Shown here: piece by piece, positions 16,651 to 25,931 of the stretch
Numbering within the stretch: position 1 is the first letter of the stretch
Layout of the letters: the number at the start of each line of letters is the position of its first letter
Source: DAOUJI01 sp965237875
GTDB taxonomy: Bacteria > Chloroflexota > Dehalococcoidia > Lucifugimonadales > JAGWBF01
Length of the DNA stretch: 64,000 nt
Assembly (NCBI GenBank): GCA_965237875.1
Contig: CBDEGP010000002.1
Span: 1,426,001-1,490,000 of the forward strand
Direction of reading: 5' to 3'
Program-made: the position numbers and the translations under genes
The notes under the pieces: generated by a model
Databases searched by the model: none
What the model saw: only the letters and a program-made list of their open reading frames with translations
Told to the model about the DNA's origin: nothing

Positions 16651-16960
16651 ATGCCTTGGCGGGACACAGACCCTGGGACTGAGCAAGAAAGGTTCATATT
16701 CGAATGCTGAAAGGGAGAGATACCTTAGCCGGGCTTTCGACTGACGTCGAAAGCCCGGCTACAAACGGCTCGCTCGTTATCAGGCGTGGGGCCTCGACGG
16801 TCTGGGGACTTCAGCCGTGCTCCCCACAGTCATCCGAGGAAGATTTGCCCTGAGGTGGAGGAGAGAGTGGCGCCGCTGCGTATGACGAATCCCACCTGGG
16901 GGCCCAAGAAGCTGGTGGCACGGTTGAAGGACCGGAAGCCTGAAACCGAGTGGCCTAGAG
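16651..16960 (+). pseudogene. Decayed IS481-family transposase
   Basis: ATG 16651 reads MPWRDTDPGTEQERFIFEC then TGA. After a palindrome the frame resumes RKPGYKRLARYQAWGLDGL, and after a frameshift near 16800 GDFSRAPHSHPRK...EERVAPLRMTNPTWGPKKL and PETEWP. These are successive pieces of the N-terminal helix-turn-helix half of IS481-type integrases (normally M-PW...GYKWL-RY...SRAPHSHP...HPTWGPKKL). The DDE domain is missing. Confidence 0.75.
16726..16761. repeat. Perfect 16-bp palindrome inside the IS481 remnant
   Basis: TAGCCGGGCTTTCGAC, loop TGAC, GTCGAAAGCCCGGCTA. The right arm encodes the conserved RKPGY of the transposase; the left arm is its exact reverse complement, where homologs carry unrelated coding sequence. 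Confidence 0.85.
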
Positions 16961-17397
16961 TGGGCAGTGGGCTCAGTGAGATGTCTCCTGGACCGGTCCG
17001 GCTTGGCTCAGAAGTGTTCCATTCTCTTTTGCTGCCTTGCCGCTTCTTCCGAGTAAAGCGTTATCGTAGGTTACCTCCTGCCGGATTAGGTTTTCACAGG
17101 TAAGTGAGGACGAATTGAGGGTCTTGTATTTTGCATCGGCCAAGATTATCGACCTCTTCGCTTCTGAAATCATCAGGATGTCGTACGCAAACTTAACCTG
17201 AACTTGGACGACCTGGTCCCGTGAAGCCGGTCCCGTCTAACTCGGACCGCAGGCGGGGCTCAAACGCTTCGCCGGCGCGGCTGCGCATCGGTGACAGTGG
17301 CGGAGTCAAGGACCGCACCCCACCCCCAACTCAATTCTTCCAAAGGGGGGAGCAGGCTCAGGGTTCCTTCCCTCAATGGGAAGACCGGATGGTGGAA
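16961..17397. other. Non-coding stretch before the GMC oxidoreductase gene
   Basis: No supported gene. Short open frames on both strands lack family features. It contains the downstream debris of the IS481 remnant and the 3' flank of the minus-strand GMC gene. Confidence 0.5.
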
Positions 17398-18939
17398 TTA
17401 CATGCCATCTCGGATAAAATCGGCGACACGCTCACCGATCATGATTGCCGTGGCATTGGTACCCCGTCGGACGAGATCGGGCATCACCGATGTGTCTGCC
17501 ACCCTGAGTCCTTTGAGTCCGTGCGGGCGACAGTACTGGTCTACCACTGCCATCGGGTCCGATTCGGGTCCCATCTTGCAGGTGCACGACAAGTGGTTGG
17601 TACTACCCAGGCGCTCTTTCACCCAGGCATCCAGGGCCCGGTCCGAGGACAGGTCCCGGTCTGTCGGGGTTATCCGATCCGCTACGACTGCTCTAAAAGC
17701 TTCGTGCTCCAGGAGCCGGTGGCATACGCGTACAGCCTCGCTTAGCCGCTGCAGGTCCCAGGGATCCGACAGGTATCGATAATCCAAGTCCGGCTGCACG
17801 TTAGGGTCGGTGGAGGACAGCGTCAGCTCACCGGCGCTGACGCCCAGCTTCAGTATGCAGATGAGGGAAGCATTCGCGACCCCGTTGGGGTCGGCCACCA
17901 GCGGAGCGGGGAAGGAAGAGGGGAGAATTTCCATGTCGCTGCGAGCGGCGGAGCCTGTGGCGGTGTAGTGGAGGGCGGTCTGGAGCCTCGGCCCATCGGA
18001 CTCAGACGAGAAATCCTCCTTTAGCCGCAGGCGAACTTGCACCATAGGATGATCCTTCAAGTTCTGGCCCACGCCGGGCATCTCATGCACCAACGGGATC
18101 CCCAAACGCCCTAGATGTTCCGGTGGGCCTACGCCCGACAGCATCAGCAGTTGGGGGGATTTAATCGCACCGGCGCTTAACACGATCTCCTCTCCATATA
18201 CTGAGAACCTCTCGCCACCGCTCTCCACCTCAACCCCGATAGCCCTCTGGCCGTCGAATAATATACGTCTGGCCGCCACATTGGCTCGGAGAGTCAGGTT
18301 TAGCCTCTGGCGGATCGGATTAATGTAGGTCAGGGCTGTGTTCATGCGAACGCCGTCCAGGTCATTGAACGGAGTAGGCCCCACTCCATCCGACTCCGGA
18401 TGGTTCTTGTCGGCGTACTCGGGGAAACCTGCCTGGACGCAGGTCCGATAGAATGCGGACTGAATTGGATGCCAAGCCTCCGGCTTGTGGCGCCGGACGG
18501 GAATGGGCCCATTGGAGCCGTGAAAGTCATCCTGGAAGTCCGAGTCCGTTTCCAATTTCCTGAAGTAGGGCAGCACATTGAGATAAGCCCATTGGTCATT
18601 GCCCAGGGAAGCCCAGTTATCGTAGTCCTCGGGGACTCCCCGCAGGAAAGACTGGCTGTTTATGGCGCTGGAGCCGCCGAAGACCTTGCCCCGGGGCGCC
18701 GGGAAGTGCCTGGCAGCGCCGGGCATGCCCGTTCCTGTGAACGACCAATTATGAGGCCCACCGGGGACAGATGCAGCCGAGCTAGAGCCGTATTTCAGCT
18801 CATCGGGGAGATACTCGAAGTCCGGATAGTCGGGGCCTGCCTCTAGGACGATTATAGATCGCTTCGGGTCTTCAGACAGACGCGCGGCCAGGGCACAGCC
18901 AGCGGACCCGGCTCCTACTACGATAACGTCGTATCTCAT
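17398..18939 (-). CDS. GMC-family FAD-dependent oxidoreductase
   Basis: 513 residues. The N-terminal FAD site is DVIVVGAGSAGCALAARLSED, with VLEAGPDYPD; the GMC signature is GKVFGGSSAINSQSFLRG near residue 88, and a second one is LSAGAIKSPQLLMLSGVGP near residue 255. The C-terminal catalytic block is HLSCTCKMGPESDPMAVVD with VADTSVMPDLVRRGTNATA. The active His of GMC enzymes falls in NHLSCTCKMG. It oxidises an alcohol (choline-dehydrogenase-like class), substrate unknown. Single gene. Confidence 0.92.
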   Translation of the reverse strand: MRYDVIVVGAGSAGCALAARLSEDPKRSIIVLEAGPDYPDFEYLPDELKYGSSSAASVPGGPHNWSFTGTGMPGAARHFPAPRGKVFGGSSAINSQSFLRGVPEDYDNWASLGNDQWAYLNVLPYFRKLETDSDFQDDFHGSNGPIPVRRHKPEAWHPIQSAFYRTCVQAGFPEYADKNHPESDGVGPTPFNDLDGVRMNTALTYINPIRQRLNLTLRANVAARRILFDGQRAIGVEVESGGERFSVYGEEIVLSAGAIKSPQLLMLSGVGPPEHLGRLGIPLVHEMPGVGQNLKDHPMVQVRLRLKEDFSSESDGPRLQTALHYTATGSAARSDMEILPSSFPAPLVADPNGVANASLICILKLGVSAGELTLSSTDPNVQPDLDYRYLSDPWDLQRLSEAVRVCHRLLEHEAFRAVVADRITPTDRDLSSDRALDAWVKERLGSTNHLSCTCKMGPESDPMAVVDQYCRPHGLKGLRVADTSVMPDLVRRGTNATAIMIGERVADFIRDGM

Positions 18940-19215
18940 GCCGTTCCTCCATGTGCTGCCGGGACCCCGGGGAGAAGGAGCGTTGCGTCTTTCTAGCAGC
19001 GTGCTAAAGGCCTCATTCGAGCATCTGGCCAGGAAGGGGCTGGAAATTGTATCTGGGGGTGTCCTCCAGGCCCCCTACAAGGGGCTCCGCCGCTTTGGAC
19101 TTCCTTTTTCCGCGGCCCGCTAGACTCCGGTCGCCCTAGCCAATACGATAACCAACCGATATTGTAAAATTATACTGCCGATGCGATGTTTACCAAAAGA
19201 CATCGAAACAGTGGA

Positions 19216-19290
19216 TGGCGTAGGTCCTACAATAGGAAACGACCCTACGGCGCTTTGGGGAACCTGGTCCCAGAAGCCGTCGCCCTGGCG
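19216..19290 (+). pseudogene. IS3-type transposase C-terminal scrap
   Basis: A 25-codon stretch reads WRRSYNRKRPYGALGNLVPEA, the YN-RP-GALG--PE tail of IS3-group transposases. No other part is present. It abuts the 3' end of the NHL gene at 19339. Confidence 0.6.
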
Positions 19291-19338
19291 CCGGCAGCAG
19301 GCGCTGGCCCTCGGCGATTGCCTATATCCGGTGGCTAC

Positions 19339-20502
19339 TTATATATTCTCAGGGGGATCCACCCAGTCTTGCTCTTTCACGTATATCTGGATGCGGCACC
19401 CTCCCGTCTCCAGCACCATTATCCGGCCTTCGTCGTCCACGTTCACCGCCACGGGACGTCTGAAATTGCGCTCTTTGGTCAGGTCCGCCCTTTTGCGGGC
19501 CTGGATAATAGAGGTGTTTTGCAGGAACCTCTTGGTAGCCCAAGGGCTGACCGATTCCGTATCGCCATGGAAGGACACCAGGTACTCCCCATCGGAGTCG
19601 TAAATAACTATCCTGTCGGCGCCCCAGTCGGTGACATACACGTCGCCATCCTTGTCCACTGCCACGCTGGAGGGGTGGTCCAACGCCCCTTCCCCGGACC
19701 CAGGAGCCCCAAAGGTGGCCAGATAATGGCCGCTGTAGGAGAACTTCTGGACGCGGGAGTTGCCCCAGTCGGCTACGTACACGTTGTTATCTTTGTCAAG
19801 AGCCAGGCCCCAAGGCAGGTTTAGCTCTCCCTCGCCCGCGCCATATTTACCCCACTTACTCAGGAACGTACCGTCTTTGGTGAATATCTGGATGCGATGG
19901 TTGTGGCTATCGGAGATTAGCAGCCTATCATCCTGGTCGAAGGTGAGTCCGGTGGGACCGTTTAACTCTCCATCCCCGGAGGTATCGATAGCCCCTGTCT
20001 TCTTGAGGTACTGCTCAAAGGGGATGCTGAAGTTATTTGCAATGGGCATAAGGGAGGCAATGCCCTCCTCCCCGTTATACTTCGAAAAGTGATCTGAAGA
20101 TCTCTGGGGTGTCGTCAGGTCCCCGACCTTTCCTGACCCCCAGTTACCCAGGCGCTTCCCATCACGGTCGACTATGAAAATGTGGTTTGTCTCTTCATCG
20201 GAGACATACACGTTCTCGTGGCTGTCCACCGCGATGGAGCTGGGCACGGGCGACTGCCCGTCCATGAACCCTCTGTAGGCTTGGTCCCCCCGGTCCTCCC
20301 ATAGAAGTTGGTGGTCCAGCGTAACCTTGCTTATCCCATGGCAGGTCACCCACTCGGACCCCTTACTAAGCACGTACAGACTTCCTTCCGAGCCCCGGGC
20401 GAAGTCCACGGGAAAGAAGAAGTTCTGCCCGCCTATTCCCATACAGCCCAGGGCATAGTCATAATTATTATAGACTCGATCACCCACGTATCGTGTTTGC
20501 AT
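19339..20502 (-). CDS. NHL-repeat six-bladed beta-propeller protein (type A, copy 1)
   Basis: 387 residues with about six NHL blades, each of the form (I/V)AVD..(N/D)(V/I)YV(S/A/T)D...R(I/V)...DG..: SSIAVDSHENVYVSDEETN, LTFDQDDRLLISDSHNHR, LALDKDNNVYVADWGNSR and VAVDKDGDVYVTDWGADR. The C-terminal tail is IQIYVKEQDW. There is no signal peptide or membrane segment, so it is probably cytoplasmic unless carried out with a partner. It lies 83 nt after a DUF1800 gene and is presumably co-transcribed. Propellers of this class usually bind proteins or small ligands; no catalytic site is evident. Confidence 0.88.
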   Translation of the reverse strand: MQTRYVGDRVYNNYDYALGCMGIGGQNFFFPVDFARGSEGSLYVLSKGSEWVTCHGISKVTLDHQLLWEDRGDQAYRGFMDGQSPVPSSIAVDSHENVYVSDEETNHIFIVDRDGKRLGNWGSGKVGDLTTPQRSSDHFSKYNGEEGIASLMPIANNFSIPFEQYLKKTGAIDTSGDGELNGPTGLTFDQDDRLLISDSHNHRIQIFTKDGTFLSKWGKYGAGEGELNLPWGLALDKDNNVYVADWGNSRVQKFSYSGHYLATFGAPGSGEGALDHPSSVAVDKDGDVYVTDWGADRIVIYDSDGEYLVSFHGDTESVSPWATKRFLQNTSIIQARKRADLTKERNFRRPVAVNVDDEGRIMVLETGGCRIQIYVKEQDWVDPPENI

Positions 20503-20585
20503 AACCCTTCCTACTCAATTGGAACAAATACAGGTTAAACTCATGTGGACGCAACCCAAAGCCCCTTGCGTCAAAGGTGTTTTGG

Positions 20586-21992
20586 CTAACAGAACTGGTA
20601 CTCTCTGGTGGCCACAATCAGCGCCAGGATGTCCAGCACCTTCCGGGTTGACTCGCGGGTCGCATCCTCTGTTTTCCATTGCAGCTCACCGCTCATGCGG
20701 ACCTTGGTTATTAACTCCTGGCGGGTATCCGGCTGAACCTCCAGAGGCCCCATGACATCCAGGCACGCATCTACCGATGCCTCGGGGCTCAGGTCGCCCA
20801 TGGCTCGGATCCTGTTGACAAGGGCGTGGACCCCCGGGTAGGAGATGTTGGAAATTGCGTCAGCCGCGAAATTGATGCGCTTCACCAGGGCGCCGCTGTC
20901 GACCCACTCATGGCCGTGGTTCCATCCCTCCACGCTGGGCGGGTTGCCCAGGGTCTGCCCCATGTAGGAAGTCTCGAAGCCCAGGAGCTCCAGACCAAGC
21001 CTAGGATACCTGAAGTCCCCCACAAGCCTGCACAAACCTGCCACCGCCTCGGCAGGGCTTTTCACTCGCTGGTACCGGGATTCCTTGAAGAAGTCGGAGT
21101 TGAAAATCATCCTCAGAGTGTCTTTCATCTCGTAGCCCGAGGAGGTGAAGGTATCGGCGATCAGGTTAACCGCCACCGGGTCCCTGGGGGGCGTGTGCAG
21201 CCATGCCGGCACCTGCACCTCGTCGGCCACGAAGAAGTTGTACAGGTGGCGAGCTATGAAACGGGCGGTTGCGGGCTGGCGCACTATGACGTCTATTATG
21301 TCTTCTCCATTGAACCTGCCCCTCTGCCCTAGGAAGCGCTTCTCCCCATCGTCGTGGTTATCTTCCCGGTATTCGAAGTCCCACGTGAAGCGGGAACCTC
21401 CACCAGCGGTCGGCTTGGGAGCGATAGTCCAGCCAGTGAAGGCCCGGGCGCACTCGAACACGTCCTCCTCGGTGTAGTTGCCCTGGCCCATGGAGAAAAG
21501 CTCCAGAAGCTCTCTTCCCCAGTTCTCATTGGGTTGGTTTTTGTGATTGTAGTTGTTGTCCAACCAGAAGATCATGGCAGGGTCCCTGGCCACCTCAACC
21601 AGCAGGTTCTGGTAGTTGCCCATGCCATGGGTCCGAAACATGTCCATCTGGCGCGCCAACTCATTTGCATTGTCTATCTTGGCATTGCCGGTAGCAAAGA
21701 TGGTATGCCAGAAGAGCGCCACCTTCTCTTCCAGCGCACGGGGGTTGTTGATCAGGTAGTAGATATGGCGAGTAGCTGCTGCCGGTGGGAGGATTCCACC
21801 TTCCAGGGAGGGGCAATGTCGCAAAAGGAAGTTGGGGTCCATGGGAGCTATGCCGTATTTGCCGGGCTCTATCAGCTCGTCCACGACCCGGTCGTACCCC
21901 TTGGCGACCAGTGCCTCCAACTCGTCCGGTGTTGCGCCGAATCCCGCCCGCCTCATCAAATGGGCCACAAGAACCGTGCCTTGCTCGGACAT
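20586..21992 (-). CDS. DUF1800 family protein (type A, copy 1)
   Basis: 468 residues, largely helical, with all hallmark blocks of DUF1800: VAHLMRRAGFGATPDELEAL at the N-terminus, EKVALFWHTIFATGN near 85, NENWGRELLELFSMGQGNY near 150, ARAFTGWT, RQPATARFIARHLYNFFV near 245, PPSVEGWNHGHEWVDSG near 350, and the end IVATREYQFC. No signal peptide. The biochemical role of DUF1800 is not established; elsewhere it usually accompanies DUF1501, which is absent here, and an NHL propeller follows instead. Start ATG 21992 follows AGGGAGG. Confidence 0.9.
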   Translation of the reverse strand: MSEQGTVLVAHLMRRAGFGATPDELEALVAKGYDRVVDELIEPGKYGIAPMDPNFLLRHCPSLEGGILPPAAATRHIYYLINNPRALEEKVALFWHTIFATGNAKIDNANELARQMDMFRTHGMGNYQNLLVEVARDPAMIFWLDNNYNHKNQPNENWGRELLELFSMGQGNYTEEDVFECARAFTGWTIAPKPTAGGGSRFTWDFEYREDNHDDGEKRFLGQRGRFNGEDIIDVIVRQPATARFIARHLYNFFVADEVQVPAWLHTPPRDPVAVNLIADTFTSSGYEMKDTLRMIFNSDFFKESRYQRVKSPAEAVAGLCRLVGDFRYPRLGLELLGFETSYMGQTLGNPPSVEGWNHGHEWVDSGALVKRINFAADAISNISYPGVHALVNRIRAMGDLSPEASVDACLDVMGPLEVQPDTRQELITKVRMSGELQWKTEDATRESTRKVLDILALIVATREYQFC

Positions 21993-22217
21993 GTCAGGCG
22001 CCTCCCTAACCGAATTGATTTCACAAACGAGGCCAAAGCTTCCCTACAGGGAACACTTCTATCGTGAAAGACAAAATCAGTTCTCTATCAAGAACTTAAC
22101 AAGTTACCACCCCAATTGTCAATCGCACGGCGACTATACCTACCCCTGCTAACGTGACACCGGCGCCGAGACTGGGCAATGGGGCCAGCGCAAATGGTAA
22201 CTACCGTAGAGCTTGTC

Positions 22218-22860
22218 TCAAAGACCTGCTGCCTGCCGTTGCATAAGATGCTCTTGGGCAGCCTCAGCCGCTTCTTCAGTTTCCCACTCCCGTGGTCCCT
22301 TGGCTTCCTTCAACCGCTTCAGCGGCTTCGCCCGCCACCCCAGCCCCTCTGGTAGCTCATCCCCTCGTCGGTCCACTGCGTCGGCATCTGCCAACATCCG
22401 CCGCACTTCTTCTGCGATGGCCTCGTGGCGCCGGTTAGCGGCTAGGGCCGCGTTGGCCGCTACCTTCGTCCCGCTTCATGATATAGCCGTAGCGCCTCTA
22501 CAAAGAGCTTCTCCAACGCCTCCTCATGCTCCCCCCGGAAACCGGCAGATGGTACGGAAGTCTGGCTGCCGGTTGGCTGCCACCATTCGAAACCCTACAT
22601 CTTCCTCCAAGCCACGGACTATGCACCGGGAACTGCGCAAGCCCAGTCAGTAGCCGCACAGCAACACTCCTACCATTACTTTCGGGTCGTAGGCGGCTGC
22701 ACCCCAGCCATCATTTCGGTATCCCGCACAAAACTCCCTGATATCCATCTCCTCCATAGCGTCCACAATGACCAGGCCAGGCGACGTTCAACCACTCCCG
22801 CATCGACGGCGCCATGAGATAACCCTGCTCTCGTTCCCACCCCAGGAAGTTGTATGCCAT
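22218..22860 (-). pseudogene. Decayed IS1182-type transposase
   Basis: Reading the minus strand from 22860: MAYNFLGWEREQGYLMAPSM, then EEMDIREFCAGYRNDGWGAA, YDPKVMVGVLLCGY, LEEDVGFRMVAANRQPDF, ANAALAANRRHEAIAEEVRRM and RRGDELPEGLGWRAKPLKR, spread over several frames. This is the order of blocks in IS1182-group transposases (N-terminal DUF772 and the start of the DDE domain). Multiple frameshifts and a stop at 22218 make it non-functional. Confidence 0.75.
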
Positions 22861-22969
22861 GAAACCCACCTCTACTACTGTTTCCCAGAGCTTACTGCTT
22901 TACCTACCCAACGGAGGGGGGTTATGGGACAAGCTCCGTACAGGCTGTAATTACTGAGTAGTACGTGCG

Positions 22970-23110
22970 ATGTCCAACTCACAAGCTAAACGAACGGCGC
23001 TTGATAAGGCATGGGAGAGCGCCCGGCTGCTGATCTCGGGCGACTACCAGGGAGCCATCGCGGCCTGCACTTAGGCTATAGAGTTGGAACCCGTGAATTT
23101 GGAGGCATAG
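22970..23110 (+). pseudogene. TPR-protein fragment
   Basis: From ATG 22970: ALDKAWESARLLISGDYQGA, IAACT, then TAG at 23072, then AIELEPVNLEA and another stop. DYQGAIAACT(K)AIELEP-N-EA is a tetratricopeptide repeat in which a Lys codon has become TAG. Only one repeat survives. Confidence 0.6.
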
Positions 23111-23143
23111 GTAAAAACAACGACCGGGGCATGGTCCTTTCAC

Positions 23144-23172
23144 TTGGTGTAGGGCATCTCTATTGATATAAT
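23144..23172 (+). promoter_or_regulatory. Candidate promoter of the molybdenum hydroxylase operon
   Basis: TTGGTG (23144-23149), 17-nt spacer, TATAAT (23167-23172), 40 nt before the large-subunit start. Confidence 0.5.
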
Positions 23173-23211
23173 GGAACCCGTTCAGTCTTCGTGGGCCCTG
23201 GAGGTCGCGTG

Positions 23212-25455
23212 GTGAATCGATACGACACGATCGGGCAACCTGTGGGCCGGGTCGAGGGCCCAGAAAAGGTCAAAGGGAGCGCACTCTACGCCGCCGACAT
23301 GAACCCTCCTGGGACCCTGGTAGGCAAGTGCCTTCGTAGCCCCTATCCTTACGCCCGCATCGTTTCCATAGATACTTCCGCGGCTAGGTGGCTGCCGGGG
23401 GTCTACGCCGTGCTAACGAGCTCTGATATCTCGGACGCTCTGGTAGGTCGCATGATCCGCGACATGCCCGTGCTGGCCCGGGATGTGGTTCGCTTCGCCG
23501 GGCAGAAGGTTGCGGCGGTTGCGGCCGAAGACATGGAGACTGCGGACGAGGCTCTCAGCCTGATCGAGGTCAAGTACGAAGAGATGGAGCCAGTACTGGA
23601 CCCCCTGGCGGCAATGCGGCCCGATGCGCCAGTTATCCATCCAGACTTTATGGACTACGTCGGCCGTGACGAGTCTCCCCAGGAGCTTCCCAATGTGGTA
23701 GCCCACGACACATGGAAGAAGGGAGACATTGACCTGGGGTTTGCGGAGGCTGACTTCGTCTTCGAACACACCTTCCGCACTCCACACCAACACCAAGGCT
23801 ACATCGAGCCCCATGCGGCGCTGGTGGACGCCAGTGGCGGGGAGAGGGTCCAGGTCTGGGCTTCAACGAAGATGCCCTTCCAGGTACGACAGCAGATGGC
23901 TGAGGGGACGGGCCTGACCGAGGATGATATAAGGCTGAATCCGTGCTTCATCGGGGGCGACTTTGGGGGCAAGGGAGGCTTCATGGACGTCCATGTGGCC
24001 TACTGGCTCTCAAGGGCGACCGGCCGTCCTGTGAGGGTGGTCATGAGCTACATCGAAGAGCTAATGGCGGGCAACCCGCGCCATCCCGCTGTAATGACGC
24101 TGAAGACTGGGGTCAAGAAGGACGGCGCTATCACCGCCCGCAGCGCCCATCTCGTGTTCGACGGAGGGGCCTACTCAACTTGCAGGCCCATGAGGAGAGT
24201 CTCCTTTGGCACTCGTTCCTTGGGCCCATACCGCATGGCCCATGCCCAGATCGATGCCTACATGGTCTACACCAACCTTGTGCCCTGCGGGGCCATGCGG
24301 GCCCCCGGCGACCCCCAGTCCATATTCGCCGGGGAGGCCCAAATAGACCTCGTCGCCCGCGCGTTGGGGATGGACCCCTATGAGTTCCGCATGAAAAACC
24401 TGGTGAAAGACGGGGATGAGTCCCCTTTGGGACACCGATGGCGCAACGTCCTGGCTAAGGAGACCCTCACGGCAGCCACCCAAGAGGTCCAACACAATCA
24501 GCCCAAGTCGAATGTCTCAGGCAAGCCCGGGAAAAGAATAGGACGCGGGATGTCAATCAGCGAGCGTCATGTGGGTTCGGGTACGTCTACGGCCAAAGTA
24601 GAGGTCGACATAGATGGGAGCGTGACCCTCTATACTGCGCTCCCCGATACCGGCGCCGGTTTCTATACAGTGTTGCGCCAGATCATTGGCCAAGAGCTTG
24701 GAGTGCCTTACGATCAGGTCCGGCTGGTGCCCTGGAGCACTGACGACACGGGCTTCAACACGGGCGCTGGCGGAAGTAGGGTCACCCACGTGACCGGCCA
24801 GGCAGTCTATATCGCCACTCTCGAGGTCCGTGGAAAACTTGCGGCCCTAGCCTCTGACCTCTTCGGTTGGGCTGAGAAGGAGGTAAGCTTCCGGGAAGGC
24901 CATGTGACGGCGCCGGGTCAACGGTCTATGAGCCTCGCCGAGTTGGCGTCCAAGGCCGGCGGCCTAGTGGAAGCCGAGGCCACCTACGAAGCCGAACGAA
25001 ACGAGGACCTGACCTCCTTCTGTGCCCAAGTGGCCGATGTGGAGGTGGACGGGGAGACGGGCGAAGTAAGGCTTGTCAGATTCACCACGGCCCACGACGT
25101 AGGAACCATCCTCAACACCATGGCCCACCAGGGACAAATCGAGGGAGCGGTTATGCAGGGCATCGGCTTTGCCTTGATGGAAGAGCTAAGGTATGAAGAC
25201 GGTCGGGTCTCCACGCTTTCCTTCGGAGAGTACAAGATGCCCACGATAAGCGATATCCCCGATCTTCGCACCGTATTGGTGCCCAGTGCAATGGGCGGCC
25301 CCACTCCATACGGGGGCAAAGCCATCGGGGAGATGCCTATCAGCGGCGTAGCGCCGGCCATCGCCAACGCAGTGCTTGACGCCGTAGGAGTCAGCATCGC
25401 CGATCTACCCATAACAGCGGAGAAGGTGTACTTCGCCCTGGCAGAGCGCGAGTGA
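23212..25455 (+). CDS. Xanthine dehydrogenase/CO dehydrogenase family, molybdopterin-binding large subunit
   Basis: 747 residues binding the Mo-molybdopterin cytosine dinucleotide cofactor. N-terminal a/b hammerhead: QPVGRVEGPEKVKGSALYAAD. Cofactor region: GGDFGGKGGFMDVHVAYWLS, then GAMRAPGDPQSIFAGEAQID, and GTGAGGSRVTHV-type sequence near residue 520. The catalytic Glu of the family is in GGKAIGEMPISGVAPAI. The active-site loop of true CO dehydrogenase (CSFR) is not seen, so this is a hydroxylase of unknown substrate. Start GTG 23212 follows GGAGG; it overlaps the next gene by 4 nt. Confidence 0.92.
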   Translation: MNRYDTIGQPVGRVEGPEKVKGSALYAADMNPPGTLVGKCLRSPYPYARIVSIDTSAARWLPGVYAVLTSSDISDALVGRMIRDMPVLARDVVRFAGQKVAAVAAEDMETADEALSLIEVKYEEMEPVLDPLAAMRPDAPVIHPDFMDYVGRDESPQELPNVVAHDTWKKGDIDLGFAEADFVFEHTFRTPHQHQGYIEPHAALVDASGGERVQVWASTKMPFQVRQQMAEGTGLTEDDIRLNPCFIGGDFGGKGGFMDVHVAYWLSRATGRPVRVVMSYIEELMAGNPRHPAVMTLKTGVKKDGAITARSAHLVFDGGAYSTCRPMRRVSFGTRSLGPYRMAHAQIDAYMVYTNLVPCGAMRAPGDPQSIFAGEAQIDLVARALGMDPYEFRMKNLVKDGDESPLGHRWRNVLAKETLTAATQEVQHNQPKSNVSGKPGKRIGRGMSISERHVGSGTSTAKVEVDIDGSVTLYTALPDTGAGFYTVLRQIIGQELGVPYDQVRLVPWSTDDTGFNTGAGGSRVTHVTGQAVYIATLEVRGKLAALASDLFGWAEKEVSFREGHVTAPGQRSMSLAELASKAGGLVEAEATYEAERNEDLTSFCAQVADVEVDGETGEVRLVRFTTAHDVGTILNTMAHQGQIEGAVMQGIGFALMEELRYEDGRVSTLSFGEYKMPTISDIPDLRTVLVPSAMGGPTPYGGKAIGEMPISGVAPAIANAVLDAVGVSIADLPITAEKVYFALAERE

Positions 25456-25931
25456 TTCAGACCCTGCGAATAAAGGTCAACGGGACAGACCAGAAGATAG
25501 ATATCCCGACTCATCGTCTGTTGATAGACCTGCTTCGGTACGACCTGGGCCTGACAGGCGCCAAACTTGGGTGCGGCGTGGGGGTATGCGGCGCCTGCAC
25601 TGTGCTCCTGGATGGGCAAATGGTCGCTTCATGCCTGGTCCTGGCTGTATCGACCGACGGAGCCGAGATCACGACCATTGAAGGCCTATCCAGCGAGAAT
25701 AGGCTTCACCCCCTGCAACAGAGTTTCATCGACTACGGGGGCTTCCAGTGCGGCATCTGCACGCCTGGTCAGATTATGGCGGCTAAGGCTCTGCTGGACC
25801 AGAACCCGGACCCATCGGAAACTGAGGTCCGTGAGTGGATGATGGGCAATCTGTGCCGATGCACCGGATATTACAAGATACTTGAGTCTATCCTGAAGGC
25901 GGTCGAGGAGATGAAGGGGTCGTCGAGATGA
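25452..25931 (+). CDS. Molybdenum hydroxylase, [2Fe-2S] small subunit
   Basis: 159 residues, two [2Fe-2S] clusters. The plant-ferredoxin-type site is GCGVGVCGACTVLLDG near residue 42; the second site is QCGICTPGQIMAAKAL near 100 with LCRCTGYYKI near 138. It passes electrons from the Mo centre to FAD. It starts with GTG overlapping the large-subunit stop (GTGA) and its own stop overlaps the next start by 4 nt, so the subunits are translationally coupled. Confidence 0.95.
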   Translation: MIQTLRIKVNGTDQKIDIPTHRLLIDLLRYDLGLTGAKLGCGVGVCGACTVLLDGQMVASCLVLAVSTDGAEITTIEGLSSENRLHPLQQSFIDYGGFQCGICTPGQIMAAKALLDQNPDPSETEVREWMMGNLCRCTGYYKILESILKAVEEMKGSSR

